Assembly: GCA_019459455.1 (NCBI GenBank)
Contig: JAIBEX010000021.1
Coordinates: 62,001 to 126,000 of the forward strand
Direction of reading: 5' to 3'
From: Weeksellaceae bacterium
Lineage (GTDB): Bacteria; Bacteroidota; Bacteroidia; Flavobacteriales; Weeksellaceae
DNA length: 64,000 nucleotides
The notes beneath the pieces are model-generated. The model ran no database searches. It was not told the DNA's origin and saw nothing but the letters and a program-made list of their open reading frames with translations. Positions 42,880 through 51,251 of this stretch are shown here, piece by piece; position 1 is the stretch's first letter; each line of letters begins with the position of its first letter. Made by a program: the position numbers and the translations under genes.

Positions 42880-44998
42880 TTTTTTCTTTGATGTGTTGGT
42901 GGTGGTTGAGCAGAATCCGGATCTCGTTGAATTCAAATTCGTTCGGAAGCGCTTTCTTCCACTCGCTTAAACTCTCGTGGGAATTTTTCCGGAATTCCTT
43001 TTCGAATAGCTTAATCTTTTCCTTAGCGAAGATCCTGCTAAGGTCCAGAAGGCCCTGTTCCGCAAATTTTGCTAAGTGTCCGTAAATGGTTTCGGTAACC
43101 AGGCCCCGTTCCCGGGAAATTTCGGGTATGGTTTTTCCGTTTTCAAAAAGCTGGAAGGTCAGGATGTGCGAAGGTACTTTTGCAATCTTTGCAGTTACAG
43201 GAATGTCATTTGCCTTGTCAAAAAGCGGGACATCCAGCAACTGTACCGACTTCAGGCCGTTCAGATAGTCTTCCAGATCGTCCAGGAAAACGCGGAAATC
43301 CTCGTTGTACTGTTTTAAACCTTTGGTGCCTTTATTTTCGGCATAAAAATCCTTTAAGGGTGCAAAAACTTTTGCATTCAGGTTACTGAAAAAGAAATTT
43401 ACTGCACCTTTGGCCTTGATTTCCACCTCGCTCCATTCTTCACTTCCGCTGATGAATTTCTGTGTTTTCTGACGGATAATCTTCTCAAATTTTTCAAAGA
43501 TGCCGTCAAAATTTCCCGTTTCTGCTTTTATGGATTCGTAAAGGAATTTTATTTTCTCCTTATCAAGGATTTTACTGCTGCGGGTGGACTGATGCCACGT
43601 CTCAAGGGCGGGCCGAACCCATCGGGAGTCGAGTCGGTTAATGATTTTGTGGATGCTGTAATCGTACTTCTCTGATTTCAGGATTTCCTCCACACGGTCG
43701 TTGGCATGGGTATCGTCCTGAAACTTCGATACTCGTTTGTCTGAGAAAATCACTTCGGGAGTAATCCTGGATTTAAGAACAATCCCCTCCAGGGTCCGGC
43801 ATCGTGAAAGGGCCACGTACACCTGGCCGGAGGCAAAAGATTTTCCCGCATCAATAATGAGCCGGTCAAAGGTCAGACCCTGCGATTTATGAATGGTAAC
43901 GGCCCAGGCCAGGCGGATAGGATATTGGTTGAAACTTCCCAATACTTCCTCCTTAATGGTTTTGTCTTCGGCCAGGGAATATCTTTTCTGCTCCCAAATC
44001 TCTTTTTTAAGTTTATAAGGCTCATCCTGCCCGTCAATGATCACCGTAATTTCTTTTTCGTCCAAATCCACCACCTCGGCCAGTTTACCATTGAAATATT
44101 TTCTTTCGCCACTTGCATCATTTCGTATGAACATCACCTGTGTACCCACCTTCAGTTCCAGAACTTCATCATTTGGAAACTGGTTCTCGTTGAAGTTTCC
44201 GTCGATTTCCGCTCTGAACGAATAGGATTTCCCCGGTAATTCCGCCAGCTTTTTTCGGTTTATCTCATCGGCCATCCGGTTGTGGGAAGTCAAATAAACG
44301 TACGGTTCGTCGGTAGGTTCAAAATCGGGAATATATCTTTCATTAAGTATATCAAAATCAATATCACCGATTTCGCCATCGCGTATTTCATTCAGGATTT
44401 CCAGGAACTTCTCGTCGGTCTGCCGGTAAACGGTTGTCAGTTCAATTGTGATCAGTGGAAGTTCCTTCAGGGCATGACTTTCAAAAAAAAAGGGAGAGCC
44501 GTAGTGTAGCTTTAAGACATGCTCATCCCTGACCACCGGCGGCAGCTGGTACAAGTCACCAATAAAAAGCATTTGGACCCCGCCGAAGCGTTGTTGATTC
44601 CGGCGGACATGGCGCAGGGAGAAGTCCATCATATCCAGTACATCTGCCCTAAGCATGGAAACTTCATCAATGATGATGAGTTCAATTTCACGCAGCAGTT
44701 TCAGTTTGTCCTTGCGGTACTTGAAATGGTGCATTAGATCAGCAATATTCAGTGCTAAGTTTCCATCAACGCGATCCGTAGTGGGCAAAAAGGTGCGCAG
44801 GGGAAGGCCGAACATGGAATGTATGGTCACGCCACCTGCGTTTATTGCTGCAATACCCGTGGGTGCTACCACGATGTGTTTTTTACAAGTATTTTTTACA
44901 AACTCCGTAAGGAACGTAGTCTTACCGGTCCCGGCCTTTCCGGTGAGGAAAATGCTGCGGCTGGTATGTTCGGCGAGTTCGAAGAGTTGCTTGTTCAT
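42866..44998 (-). CDS. Pif1/RecD-like helicase with C-terminal HTH domain
   Basis: This 710-residue superfamily 1 ATPase has IFLTGKAGTGKTTFLTEFV (Walker A, near residue 17), IELIIIDEVSMLRADVLDMM (Walker B), LFIGDLYQLPPVV (motif III), AVTIHKSQGLTFDRLIIDAG (motif V) and VYVALSRCRTLEGI (motif VI). The C-terminal part adds a helical region and a winged-helix segment of the HTH_40 kind (TIPEISRERGLVTETIYGHL, near residue 635). It probably unwinds DNA or R-loops. It is head-to-head with the lipoprotein gene at 45107 and overlaps the frameshifted monooxygenase gene at its stop. Confidence 0.9.
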   Translation of the reverse strand: MNKQLFELAEHTSRSIFLTGKAGTGKTTFLTEFVKNTCKKHIVVAPTGIAAINAGGVTIHSMFGLPLRTFLPTTDRVDGNLALNIADLMHHFKYRKDKLKLLREIELIIIDEVSMLRADVLDMMDFSLRHVRRNQQRFGGVQMLFIGDLYQLPPVVRDEHVLKLHYGSPFFFESHALKELPLITIELTTVYRQTDEKFLEILNEIRDGEIGDIDFDILNERYIPDFEPTDEPYVYLTSHNRMADEINRKKLAELPGKSYSFRAEIDGNFNENQFPNDEVLELKVGTQVMFIRNDASGERKYFNGKLAEVVDLDEKEITVIIDGQDEPYKLKKEIWEQKRYSLAEDKTIKEEVLGSFNQYPIRLAWAVTIHKSQGLTFDRLIIDAGKSFASGQVYVALSRCRTLEGIVLKSRITPEVIFSDKRVSKFQDDTHANDRVEEILKSEKYDYSIHKIINRLDSRWVRPALETWHQSTRSSKILDKEKIKFLYESIKAETGNFDGIFEKFEKIIRQKTQKFISGSEEWSEVEIKAKGAVNFFFSNLNAKVFAPLKDFYAENKGTKGLKQYNEDFRVFLDDLEDYLNGLKSVQLLDVPLFDKANDIPVTAKIAKVPSHILTFQLFENGKTIPEISRERGLVTETIYGHLAKFAEQGLLDLSRIFAKEKIKLFEKEFRKNSHESLSEWKKALPNEFEFNEIRILLNHHQHIKEKNEKI

Positions 44999-45045
44999 GT
45001 CGTAAAATTAGTTAAAATTAACCTCAGGGAAAACCGGGTGGATTT

Positions 45046-45074
45046 TTTGTTGCTGATATTTTTATCTAAATTTG
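45046..45074 (+). promoter_or_regulatory. promoter of the 45107 lipoprotein gene
   Basis: TTTG at 45046-45049, a 17-base spacer and TAAATTTG at 45067-45074 match both boxes of the consensus. The ATG follows 32 bases after the -7 box. Confidence 0.65.
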
Positions 45075-45106
45075 GGCTTCAATCCAGAATAAACCGTGCT
45101 GTAAAA

Positions 45107-45577
45107 ATGAAAAATTACCTCTTCGTCCTGCTGTGCATTGCAAGTTTAGTAGCCTGCAAATCGAAAAAGCCCTTTGTTGATGTGGAAACGCTGCCTAAAG
45201 ATGTTGCCCTGAAACCGGACCGTGTGAATGGCGCTTCGGAAGAGGAGGTACTTGCTAAGGAAGCTGAAGATTTAAGAATCATGATGGCTTCAATTGATTC
45301 TCTGGGCAATTCCAGGATGTGTTCGAACGCAGATGACTGGCGGATTACGCCCCTTGGTTCTAAACCTTGCGGAGGGCCGGCCTCTTATATGGCATATCAC
45401 AAGGAGGTGGAGGTGGAGATCATCCCTGTAATCCAGGAATACACTAGGCGACAGGCGCTTTTCAACCAGAAAAGAAATCTTTTTTCGGACTGCGCTATTG
45501 AACCCCAGCCCTCAGGCCTGCAGTGTGAGGGCGGCAAAGCCGTATTACTGCACAGCAGCCAACCCTCATCGGATTAA
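45107..45577 (+). CDS. putative lipoprotein, unknown function
   Basis: The 156-residue product starts MKNYLFVLLCIASLVACKSK, a lipoprotein signal with Cys17. The mature part has an acidic helical region (EEEVLAKEAEDLRIMMASID) and four or more cysteines (MCSNADDW, KPCGGPAS, SDCAIEPQ, LQCEGGK) that may pair in the periplasm. No family was recognised. Its TAA overlaps the YihY stop on the other strand in the shared TTAA at 45574-45577. It has its own consensus promoter. Confidence 0.8.
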   Translation: MKNYLFVLLCIASLVACKSKKPFVDVETLPKDVALKPDRVNGASEEEVLAKEAEDLRIMMASIDSLGNSRMCSNADDWRITPLGSKPCGGPASYMAYHKEVEVEIIPVIQEYTRRQALFNQKRNLFSDCAIEPQPSGLQCEGGKAVLLHSSQPSSD

Positions 45578-46548
45578 ATCATGGAATCGCCGGCAGTCTT
45601 TGAATTGTCGGGCAAAACCGGACTTGCACCATCAACGACTTCATTTGTTTTTTCAACAGCAACCATTTGTGGACTCCACTTCGCATGCCGGGAGGGCTGG
45701 ATCCGATACCCTTTCTTCTTGGAATAGACTTTTGTGAATTCAGCTCCCAGGAAAATCAGTTGGCAGGTATAGTTAAACCACAGCATTAGCAGAATTACCG
45801 TTCCGGCGGCACCAAAAGTGGAGGTGGGCTTAAAAGTGTCAAAGTAGTAGGTAATCAGGTATTTTCCTATCGTAAAAAGGACGGCGGTGGCGAATGCACC
45901 GGTCCAGACGGATTTCCAGGAAATATCCACATCCGGCAGCACTTTGAACATAAATGCAAACAGGGTGATCGTAACAAGGAAGCCTACGCCAATATTAATA
46001 AGCTGTATGAGGACGAAAGTTTCAACAGTGAATTTACGGACAATCCAGTCGTTTGCCAGGCCAATAAATGAAGACAGCAGGAGGGTGATAAGGAGCAGGA
46101 AGGCAATTACGAGTATCATTCCCAATGAGTTGGCGCGGTCCAGGATGTACTTTTGCCAGGCTTTCTTTGGCGCAGCCTCCACATCCCATAATTTGTTTAA
46201 AGATTTCTGAAGCTGAAAAAATACGGACGTGGCACCAAAAACCAATGTGGCAACCCCGAAGGCTTTCATCCAGACATTTTCTTTGTCGATCATGCCGCTT
46301 ACCACCATTTCTTCCACACTTTTCCCCACGTCATGACCCATCATACTGCCCACAAACCTGGTTATTTCGCCGCGGACGGCCTCTTCTCCGAAGAATATGC
46401 CGGCCACCCAAATAACGATGATCAGTAATCCAGGAACCGAAAAAATGGCACTGTAGGCAAGACTGGCAGCATCGGTTCCCACGTCGCGTGCGCTCCAGTC
46501 TTTAAAGGTTACGACGATAATTTCCCAAAATTCCTTCAGTTTTTTCAT
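45574..46548 (-). CDS. YihY/virulence factor BrkB family membrane protein
   Basis: This 324-residue inner-membrane protein has about six hydrophobic segments. It shows the family features DAASLAYSAIFSVPGLLIIV near residue 27, FGATSVFFQLQKSLNKLWDV near residue 103, and the C-terminal TSTFGAAGTVILLMLWFNYT followed by IFLGAEFTKVY. An acidic/polar tail follows. Function is unknown, and the old name ribonuclease BN is wrong for this family. The Met at 46548 is chosen over one three codons upstream. Confidence 0.92.
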   Translation of the reverse strand: MKKLKEFWEIIVVTFKDWSARDVGTDAASLAYSAIFSVPGLLIIVIWVAGIFFGEEAVRGEITRFVGSMMGHDVGKSVEEMVVSGMIDKENVWMKAFGVATLVFGATSVFFQLQKSLNKLWDVEAAPKKAWQKYILDRANSLGMILVIAFLLLITLLLSSFIGLANDWIVRKFTVETFVLIQLINIGVGFLVTITLFAFMFKVLPDVDISWKSVWTGAFATAVLFTIGKYLITYYFDTFKPTSTFGAAGTVILLMLWFNYTCQLIFLGAEFTKVYSKKKGYRIQPSRHAKWSPQMVAVEKTNEVVDGASPVLPDNSKTAGDSMI

Positions 46549-46626
46549 ATAGAGCAATATGGAAAACCGAGTCCAATTATAATGCCTTTTGGAAAATAGG
46601 TAAATATTTTGCTGGCTATAGCGCGA

Positions 46627-47178
46627 TTACAGCGTGTCGAATTGTGAACTGAGCATAAAGTATCGGTGAACATCCAAAAATTCGCCCTGATGGAAATATT
46701 CCTGCTTCAGAAGGCCCTCATATTCCATTCCTGCTTTTTGCATCACCCTGCCGGACGCGGGGTTGTAAAGGAAATGGGTCGCATAAAGTTTGTTGAGCTT
46801 CAACTCCCCAAATCCAAATATCAAAACGGCCTTCAGTGCTTCGGTCAGGTAACCTTTTCCCCAATATTCCCTCCCCAGCCAATAGCCAATTTCAGCCTTA
46901 TGATGCTCCATATTATGATGCAGGCCGATGATACCAATAAGTTTTCCCACAGCTTTCTCGCGGATGGCAAAACGCCAGGATTCCCCGGATTCTATACCAG
47001 CATTGCATGCGGCAAACCATTTGTCGGCATCTTCCCTGGTGTATGGAAAAGGAATATTAAAGAGATTCTTCGAGAAGTCCTCGGTTGAATTTATCTGCAG
47101 TATAAAATCGTCCAGATCGCTTTCGGTAGGCTGGTTCAAAAGGAGGCTATCGGTTTGTAATTCCGGATACTTTTGCAT
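46627..47178 (-). CDS. GNAT family N-acetyltransferase (RimJ/RimL type)
   Basis: This 183-residue acetyltransferase of the ribosomal-protein-alanine group (Acetyltransf_3) shows ELQTDSLLLNQPTESDLDDF at the start, GKLIGIIGLHHNMEHHKAEI and GYWLGREYWGKGYLTEAL with the acetyl-CoA loop. It ends with NPASGRVMQKAGMEYEGLL. Substrate unknown. Upstream Met codons at 47214 and 47196 are possible starts, and the Met at 47178 gives the usual N-terminus. Confidence 0.9.
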   Translation of the reverse strand: MQKYPELQTDSLLLNQPTESDLDDFILQINSTEDFSKNLFNIPFPYTREDADKWFAACNAGIESGESWRFAIREKAVGKLIGIIGLHHNMEHHKAEIGYWLGREYWGKGYLTEALKAVLIFGFGELKLNKLYATHFLYNPASGRVMQKAGMEYEGLLKQEYFHQGEFLDVHRYFMLSSQFDTL

Positions 47179-47312
47179 CTGTTCAACTTGAAACATTACA
47201 CTATTTATCATCAAGAATAATCTCTTAGGTATGAATAAGAATTTTCCACTAAATAAGACTGCAATAGGTTTATATCCGGGTATCCATCTAGCTGCCCGAT
47301 TTCCAACCGATT

Positions 47313-47825
47313 TTATTTATACCAACCGGAATACTTCACGTAATTGTTCGCAATGCGGTTCACTTCACCTTCCAACAGTTCAGATGAGATGTCCTTTATT
47401 TTCCTGGCCGGGATTCCTCCCCAAACCTCACCCGATTTTATATGGGTTCCCTGCGTTACTACCGATCCGGCGCCGACAATGGAGTTGCTTTCCACCAGGC
47501 AGTCATCCATCACGATCGCGCCCATGCCAATGAGTACATTGTCTTTTATGTTGCAGCCGTGAACGATAGCGTTGTGGCCAATGGAAACATTGTTTCCGAT
47601 CGTAAGTGGGAATTTTTCGTATGTGCAGTGCAGCATCGCATTGTCCTGCACATTTACCTTGTCACCCATCTTAATGTAGTGTACGTCGCCGCGGATTACT
47701 GCATTGTACCAAATGCTGCAGTCCGTACCCATCGTTACATCGCCGATGATGGTGGCGCTTTCCGCTAAAAAACAGTTTTCTCCGATTTGTGGGGTTTTCC
47801 CCAACAGTTCTTTTATCAATGCCAT
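47313..47825 (-). CDS. gamma-carbonic anhydrase family protein (left-handed beta-helix)
   Basis: The 170-residue hexapeptide-repeat trimer has repeats such as SATIIGDVTMGTDCSIWYNA and VIRGDVHYIKMG. The zinc ligands are His66 (MLHCTYE), His84 and His89 (SIGHNAIVHGC), spaced as in YrdA-type proteins. Carbonic anhydrase activity is not certain for this branch. The start at 47825 (MALIKELLGKTPQIGENCF) is preferred over a longer frame from 47885. It is divergent from the Nfu gene, 106 bases apart. Confidence 0.92.
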   Translation of the reverse strand: MALIKELLGKTPQIGENCFLAESATIIGDVTMGTDCSIWYNAVIRGDVHYIKMGDKVNVQDNAMLHCTYEKFPLTIGNNVSIGHNAIVHGCNIKDNVLIGMGAIVMDDCLVESNSIVGAGSVVTQGTHIKSGEVWGGIPARKIKDISSELLEGEVNRIANNYVKYSGWYK

Positions 47826-47910
47826 TGTTTGTTGATTCTTAATTGATAGTTGAGTTTCTGGGTATTGAGAATATCTAAATTCCAAATTCCGAAAGCCGGT
47901 ATATAATCCG

Positions 47911-47918
47911 TATTTTTG
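47911..47918 (+). promoter_or_regulatory. candidate -7 element of the Nfu gene
   Basis: TATTTTTG matches TAnnTTTG and ends 13 bases before the Nfu ATG. The -33 position is weak. Confidence 0.4.
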
Positions 47919-47931
47919 CCATTCAAATTTA

Positions 47932-48819
47932 ATGAATAAAATGAGACAAATTATTATAGAACCTACCGAAAACCCGAAAGTGATGAAGTTTGTGGCAGAC
48001 TACACGCTGATTCCGGGTTCACTGGAACTGGACCGGACTTCAGATATAACAGAAATTCCTTTGGCGCAGGAACTGTTTAACTATCCGTTTGTGGACCGGA
48101 TCTTCATTACCGCCAATTTTATTGCGGTTGCCAAACAGGACAGTGTGGAATGGGAATTTGTATCAGAGAGTCTGAAGAATGTTATAGAGGACGAACTTCT
48201 TGCCAACCCACGCATCTATCTGCAGAAAAAGAGGGAAATGTATCAGATTTACGCAGAGATGACCCCCAACCCTGCAGTGATGAAATTTGTGTCGAGCAAA
48301 CTCCTGCTGGATGGTTTTGTGGAAGTGAAAGGCATGGAAGCAGCTGCCCAGGTACCTTTGGCGGAAGCCATTTTTAAGGAATTCGAATTTACAAGGGAAG
48401 TCTTCATTTCTGATAATTTTGCCGCAGTAACTAAGGATGACTCGGTGCAGTGGCATGAAGTGATGGTAGCGGTAAGGGCTTTCATTGCGGAATACCTGCA
48501 GAACGGCGGTGCCATTTCCAATCTTACCGCGCAGAAGCACGAGAGTCCCGTGGAAAACATCATCAACAGGGATTATACAGACAAAGAACAGAAGATTTCG
48601 GATATTTTGAATGAATATGTAGCTCCGGCTGTGGAAAATGACGGCGGAAAAATATCGCTTCTGGAATATGACGAAGCTTCAAAAACGGCAAAAATGCTGC
48701 TCCAGGGAGCATGTTCCGGCTGTCCAAGTTCTACGGCCACCCTAAAGGGCGGCATTGAAAATCTGCTGAAACAGTTTGTACCTGACTTGGTCGAAAAAGT
48801 GGAAGCGGTAAACGGATAA
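47932..48819 (+). CDS. NifU-like Fe-S carrier with two Nfu N-terminal domains
   Basis: This 295-residue iron-sulfur cluster carrier has two tandem Nfu_N domains, PTENPKVMKFVADYTLIPGS (about 9-90) and MTPNPAVMKFVSSKLLLDGF (about 108-190). The second begins with almost the same pattern as the first. The C-terminal NifU domain (about 215-295) has the cluster-binding CxxC in LLQGACSGCPSSTATLKGGI. Nfu proteins deliver [4Fe-4S] clusters to target enzymes such as NadA, which is encoded about 7 kb away. hemH follows after 52 bases. Confidence 0.93.
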   Translation: MNKMRQIIIEPTENPKVMKFVADYTLIPGSLELDRTSDITEIPLAQELFNYPFVDRIFITANFIAVAKQDSVEWEFVSESLKNVIEDELLANPRIYLQKKREMYQIYAEMTPNPAVMKFVSSKLLLDGFVEVKGMEAAAQVPLAEAIFKEFEFTREVFISDNFAAVTKDDSVQWHEVMVAVRAFIAEYLQNGGAISNLTAQKHESPVENIINRDYTDKEQKISDILNEYVAPAVENDGGKISLLEYDEASKTAKMLLQGACSGCPSSTATLKGGIENLLKQFVPDLVEKVEAVNG

Positions 48820-48871
48820 CCGCCTTATTCCTGGAATTAAGTTTTTTATTTCAAAATTAAATCAGCTGAAA

Positions 48872-49942
48872 TTGCAAAATATACAGTCCGTTAATGCGGA
48901 AACCGGAACCCGAAATTCAAAAAAAGGTATTTTACTGGTCAATCTCGGCTCTCCGAAGTCAACCGACGTCAAAGATGTTAAAAAATACCTGGACGAGTTT
49001 TTGATGGACGAAAAAGTGATCGATTACCGTTGGTTTTTCCGTTCGCTTCTGGTGCAGGGTATTATTCTGAATACCAGGCCACCCAAATCCGCAGCTGCAT
49101 ATAAAACGGTTTGGACCGACGAAGGTTCACCACTCATCGTCATCACCAAAAAAATTAAGGAAAAATTACAGAAACTGGTCGACGTTCCCGTTGAAATCGG
49201 GATGAGATACGCTGAACCCAGCATTGAATCTGGAATCCGCAAGCTCACTGAGCAGGGGATTACTGAAATTGTCCTTTTTCCACTCTATCCGCAATATGCG
49301 ATGAGTACAACGGAAACCGTAGTAGATAAAGCGGAGGAAGTCCGCAAAAAGTTTTTCCCCGGGATCAGCATTAATTATGTGCAGCCTTTCTACAACCGTG
49401 AAATCTACATTGACTGTCTGGCTGAAAGTATCCGTGAAAAACTGCCGGAAAACTACGATGCGCTGCAGTTTTCCTATCACGGTGTTCCCGAGCGGCATAT
49501 TTACAAGACCGATCCCACGAAGACCTGTAATCTGAACGACTGCTGTTCGCGTGAAAGCAACCCAAGCCATCAGTTCTGCTACCGGCATCAGTGTTTTAAG
49601 ACTACCGAAACCGTCATTCAGAAGCTCAATATTCCAAAGGAAAAAACCGTGATTTCGTTTCAGTCTCGCTTAGGAAAAGACAAATGGATCGAACCTTATA
49701 CTGATGAAACCCTTGAAAATCTGCCTAACAAGGGGGTGAAGAATCTGGCTATCGTGTGTCCGGCCTTCGTTTCCGACTGTCTGGAGACCCTGGAAGAGAT
49801 TTCGGTAGAAGGAAAGGAGGAATTCCTGCACGCGGGTGGCGAAAACTTTCACTACATTCCCTGTCTGAACGATGAAGACCGCTGGATTGAAGTCGTGAAA
49901 ACCTTATGTGAAGAAAAGCTGAACGATTTTTACCTTTCCTGA
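48872..49942 (+). CDS. hemH: ferrochelatase
   Basis: HemH inserts iron into protoporphyrin (or coproporphyrin) in the last steps of heme synthesis. The 356-residue protein has KGILLVNLGSPKS near residue 18, LFPLYPQYAMSTTETV near residue 135, FSYHGVPERHIY with the metal-binding His203, and SFQSRLGKDKWIEPYTDETL near the C-terminus. No ATG precedes GILLVNLGSP. The only start candidate is the TTG at 48872, giving an N-terminal extension of about 18 residues. Cysteines 219, 224, 225, 236 and 241 cluster just after His203 and may bind an Fe-S centre or form disulfides. Confidence 0.92.
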   Translation: MQNIQSVNAETGTRNSKKGILLVNLGSPKSTDVKDVKKYLDEFLMDEKVIDYRWFFRSLLVQGIILNTRPPKSAAAYKTVWTDEGSPLIVITKKIKEKLQKLVDVPVEIGMRYAEPSIESGIRKLTEQGITEIVLFPLYPQYAMSTTETVVDKAEEVRKKFFPGISINYVQPFYNREIYIDCLAESIREKLPENYDALQFSYHGVPERHIYKTDPTKTCNLNDCCSRESNPSHQFCYRHQCFKTTETVIQKLNIPKEKTVISFQSRLGKDKWIEPYTDETLENLPNKGVKNLAIVCPAFVSDCLETLEEISVEGKEEFLHAGGENFHYIPCLNDEDRWIEVVKTLCEEKLNDFYLS

Positions 49943-49944
49943 GT

Positions 49945-51156
49945 TTAGCGCACCGGAGTTCTGAATTCGCCGTAACCCAGTAAACCGTCATAATTGCGTC
50001 CGAAAGGGGTGTAATACAGATACGCCTGGTAAAGGTTTTCAGTCTGCCAGAAGTTTCCGTTGATCTCACCGAAGTTCAGCGCCCCTCCACCATGTTTTGT
50101 CGCTAACACATAGTTGTAGAAACCCTGTTTCAGATAGATTTTTGCGACATACATCTTTTCTTTTTCATCGTAAAACATCTGGTTTTCTTTGGCCGGGATA
50201 AAATCGTTGAAACCGCCCAGAACATAGAGTTCCTTATCCATTTTTTCAGATTCCAGGGCGAAATGTACCCAGGAATAATCGGCTTCATTATCGGCTGCAC
50301 GTTCGATTCCCAGATCATTCCTGCGGAAATAGAAAGCACCGTTTACATCTGGCTGATACTGGTAGTTCTGCGGAAAGGCCCAGACAGGGTACAGGTAAGT
50401 ATAGTTGGTCCCTTCGATGTGTTCGACACCTGCAATCATGTCTACCGGCTGGTTGATGATCTTGTTGTCGAGATAATAAAATTCCATATTGCCGGGGAAT
50501 GCCAGTGTCATCTGCTGGAACAGGATTCTGTTTCCAAGTGTAGAGGTTGGCCTTTGGTTGTAAGCTGCAACATTGTGGTTGTTGTTCTGGATAAGGTTAA
50601 GACTCACAGAGTTGATGTTCTGTATAAGCCCAGAACCTTTGCCCACGGCCTGTACCTCCACCCGCTGGTTAATCATAGGATTACGCGCATCGCTGGTGCG
50701 GCTTACATTCACCCCTACCTCGGCTCCGTCTTCCACTACGGAGAAGCGCTTGGTGAAAAATGGTTTTGCCGCGCTGTCCTGGTAAACGATCAATTCAAAG
50801 TTTCCGGAAATCTTTGGCTGAATTTTGTCGTTCGGAAACGTCAGTGTGTAGTTTGTATATTTTTGAAAGGTATTGAAAGAATACTGAAACTGATCGATGA
50901 GTCCGTTCAGGCTGCCGGTGGCATATTCGGTGAAGAAAAGTCCGTCATCCTCCCAGTTGCGGTCCAGGTGTTTTATGGTGTACCGGAAAATAGTGCTGGA
51001 GTTGGAGAGGTCATCAAACCTCAAAATCAGCCTATCATTAAAACCGATTACCGGTGTTTCATCATTGGTTTGAGGATTGAAAAGCTGTATACTCCGGATC
51101 TCCTGGCCGGAAATGAGCGAACACAGTAAAATAAAAAAAAAGGATAATGATTTCAT
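49945..51156 (-). CDS. type IX secretion system plug protein (DUF5103)
   Basis: This 403-residue secreted protein has signal peptide MKSLSFFFILLCSLISGQ and the DUF5103 domain across most of its length (IRSIQLFNPQTNDETPVIGF; DDLSNSSTIFRYTIKHLDRN; IVYQDSAAKPFFTKRFSVVE). It ends in a beta-rich region (LYVLGGFNDFIPAKENQMFY; LKQGFYNYVLATK). In Flavobacterium this family plugs the extracellular side of the SprA (type IX) translocon. No other type IX gene is in the window. The start at 51156 is chosen because it gives the signal peptide. It is convergent with hemH, 2 bases apart. Confidence 0.85.
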   Translation of the reverse strand: MKSLSFFFILLCSLISGQEIRSIQLFNPQTNDETPVIGFNDRLILRFDDLSNSSTIFRYTIKHLDRNWEDDGLFFTEYATGSLNGLIDQFQYSFNTFQKYTNYTLTFPNDKIQPKISGNFELIVYQDSAAKPFFTKRFSVVEDGAEVGVNVSRTSDARNPMINQRVEVQAVGKGSGLIQNINSVSLNLIQNNNHNVAAYNQRPTSTLGNRILFQQMTLAFPGNMEFYYLDNKIINQPVDMIAGVEHIEGTNYTYLYPVWAFPQNYQYQPDVNGAFYFRRNDLGIERAADNEADYSWVHFALESEKMDKELYVLGGFNDFIPAKENQMFYDEKEKMYVAKIYLKQGFYNYVLATKHGGGALNFGEINGNFWQTENLYQAYLYYTPFGRNYDGLLGYGEFRTPVR

Positions 51157-51226
51157 CTGCACGAAGATAACGAAAATTGAGCCAAATTGTTGCAGTACCA
51201 GCGGATGCAATATATGATGAAAAGCT

Positions 51227-51234
51227 TATTTTTG
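51227..51234 (+). promoter_or_regulatory. candidate -7 element of the MBL hydrolase gene
   Basis: TATTTTTG matches TAnnTTTG and ends 17 bases before the ATG at 51252. It lies inside the longer frame from 51177, supporting the shorter start. Confidence 0.4.
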
Positions 51235-51251
51235 CGGCTAATACTTTCCTT

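Noticed and set aside
42529-42936. A separate 135-residue gene on the minus strand
   Set aside because: It is the N-terminal half of the frameshifted monooxygenase read past the missing base. Its C-terminal part is nonsense.
44819-45106. N-terminal extension of the 45107 lipoprotein
   Set aside because: The extension is antisense to the helicase. The lipobox at residue 17 from the ATG at 45107 and the promoter at 45046 fix the start.
47932-48819. Nitrogen-fixation NifU
   Set aside because: Only the Nfu scaffold domains are present, with no nif genes nearby. It is a housekeeping Fe-S carrier.
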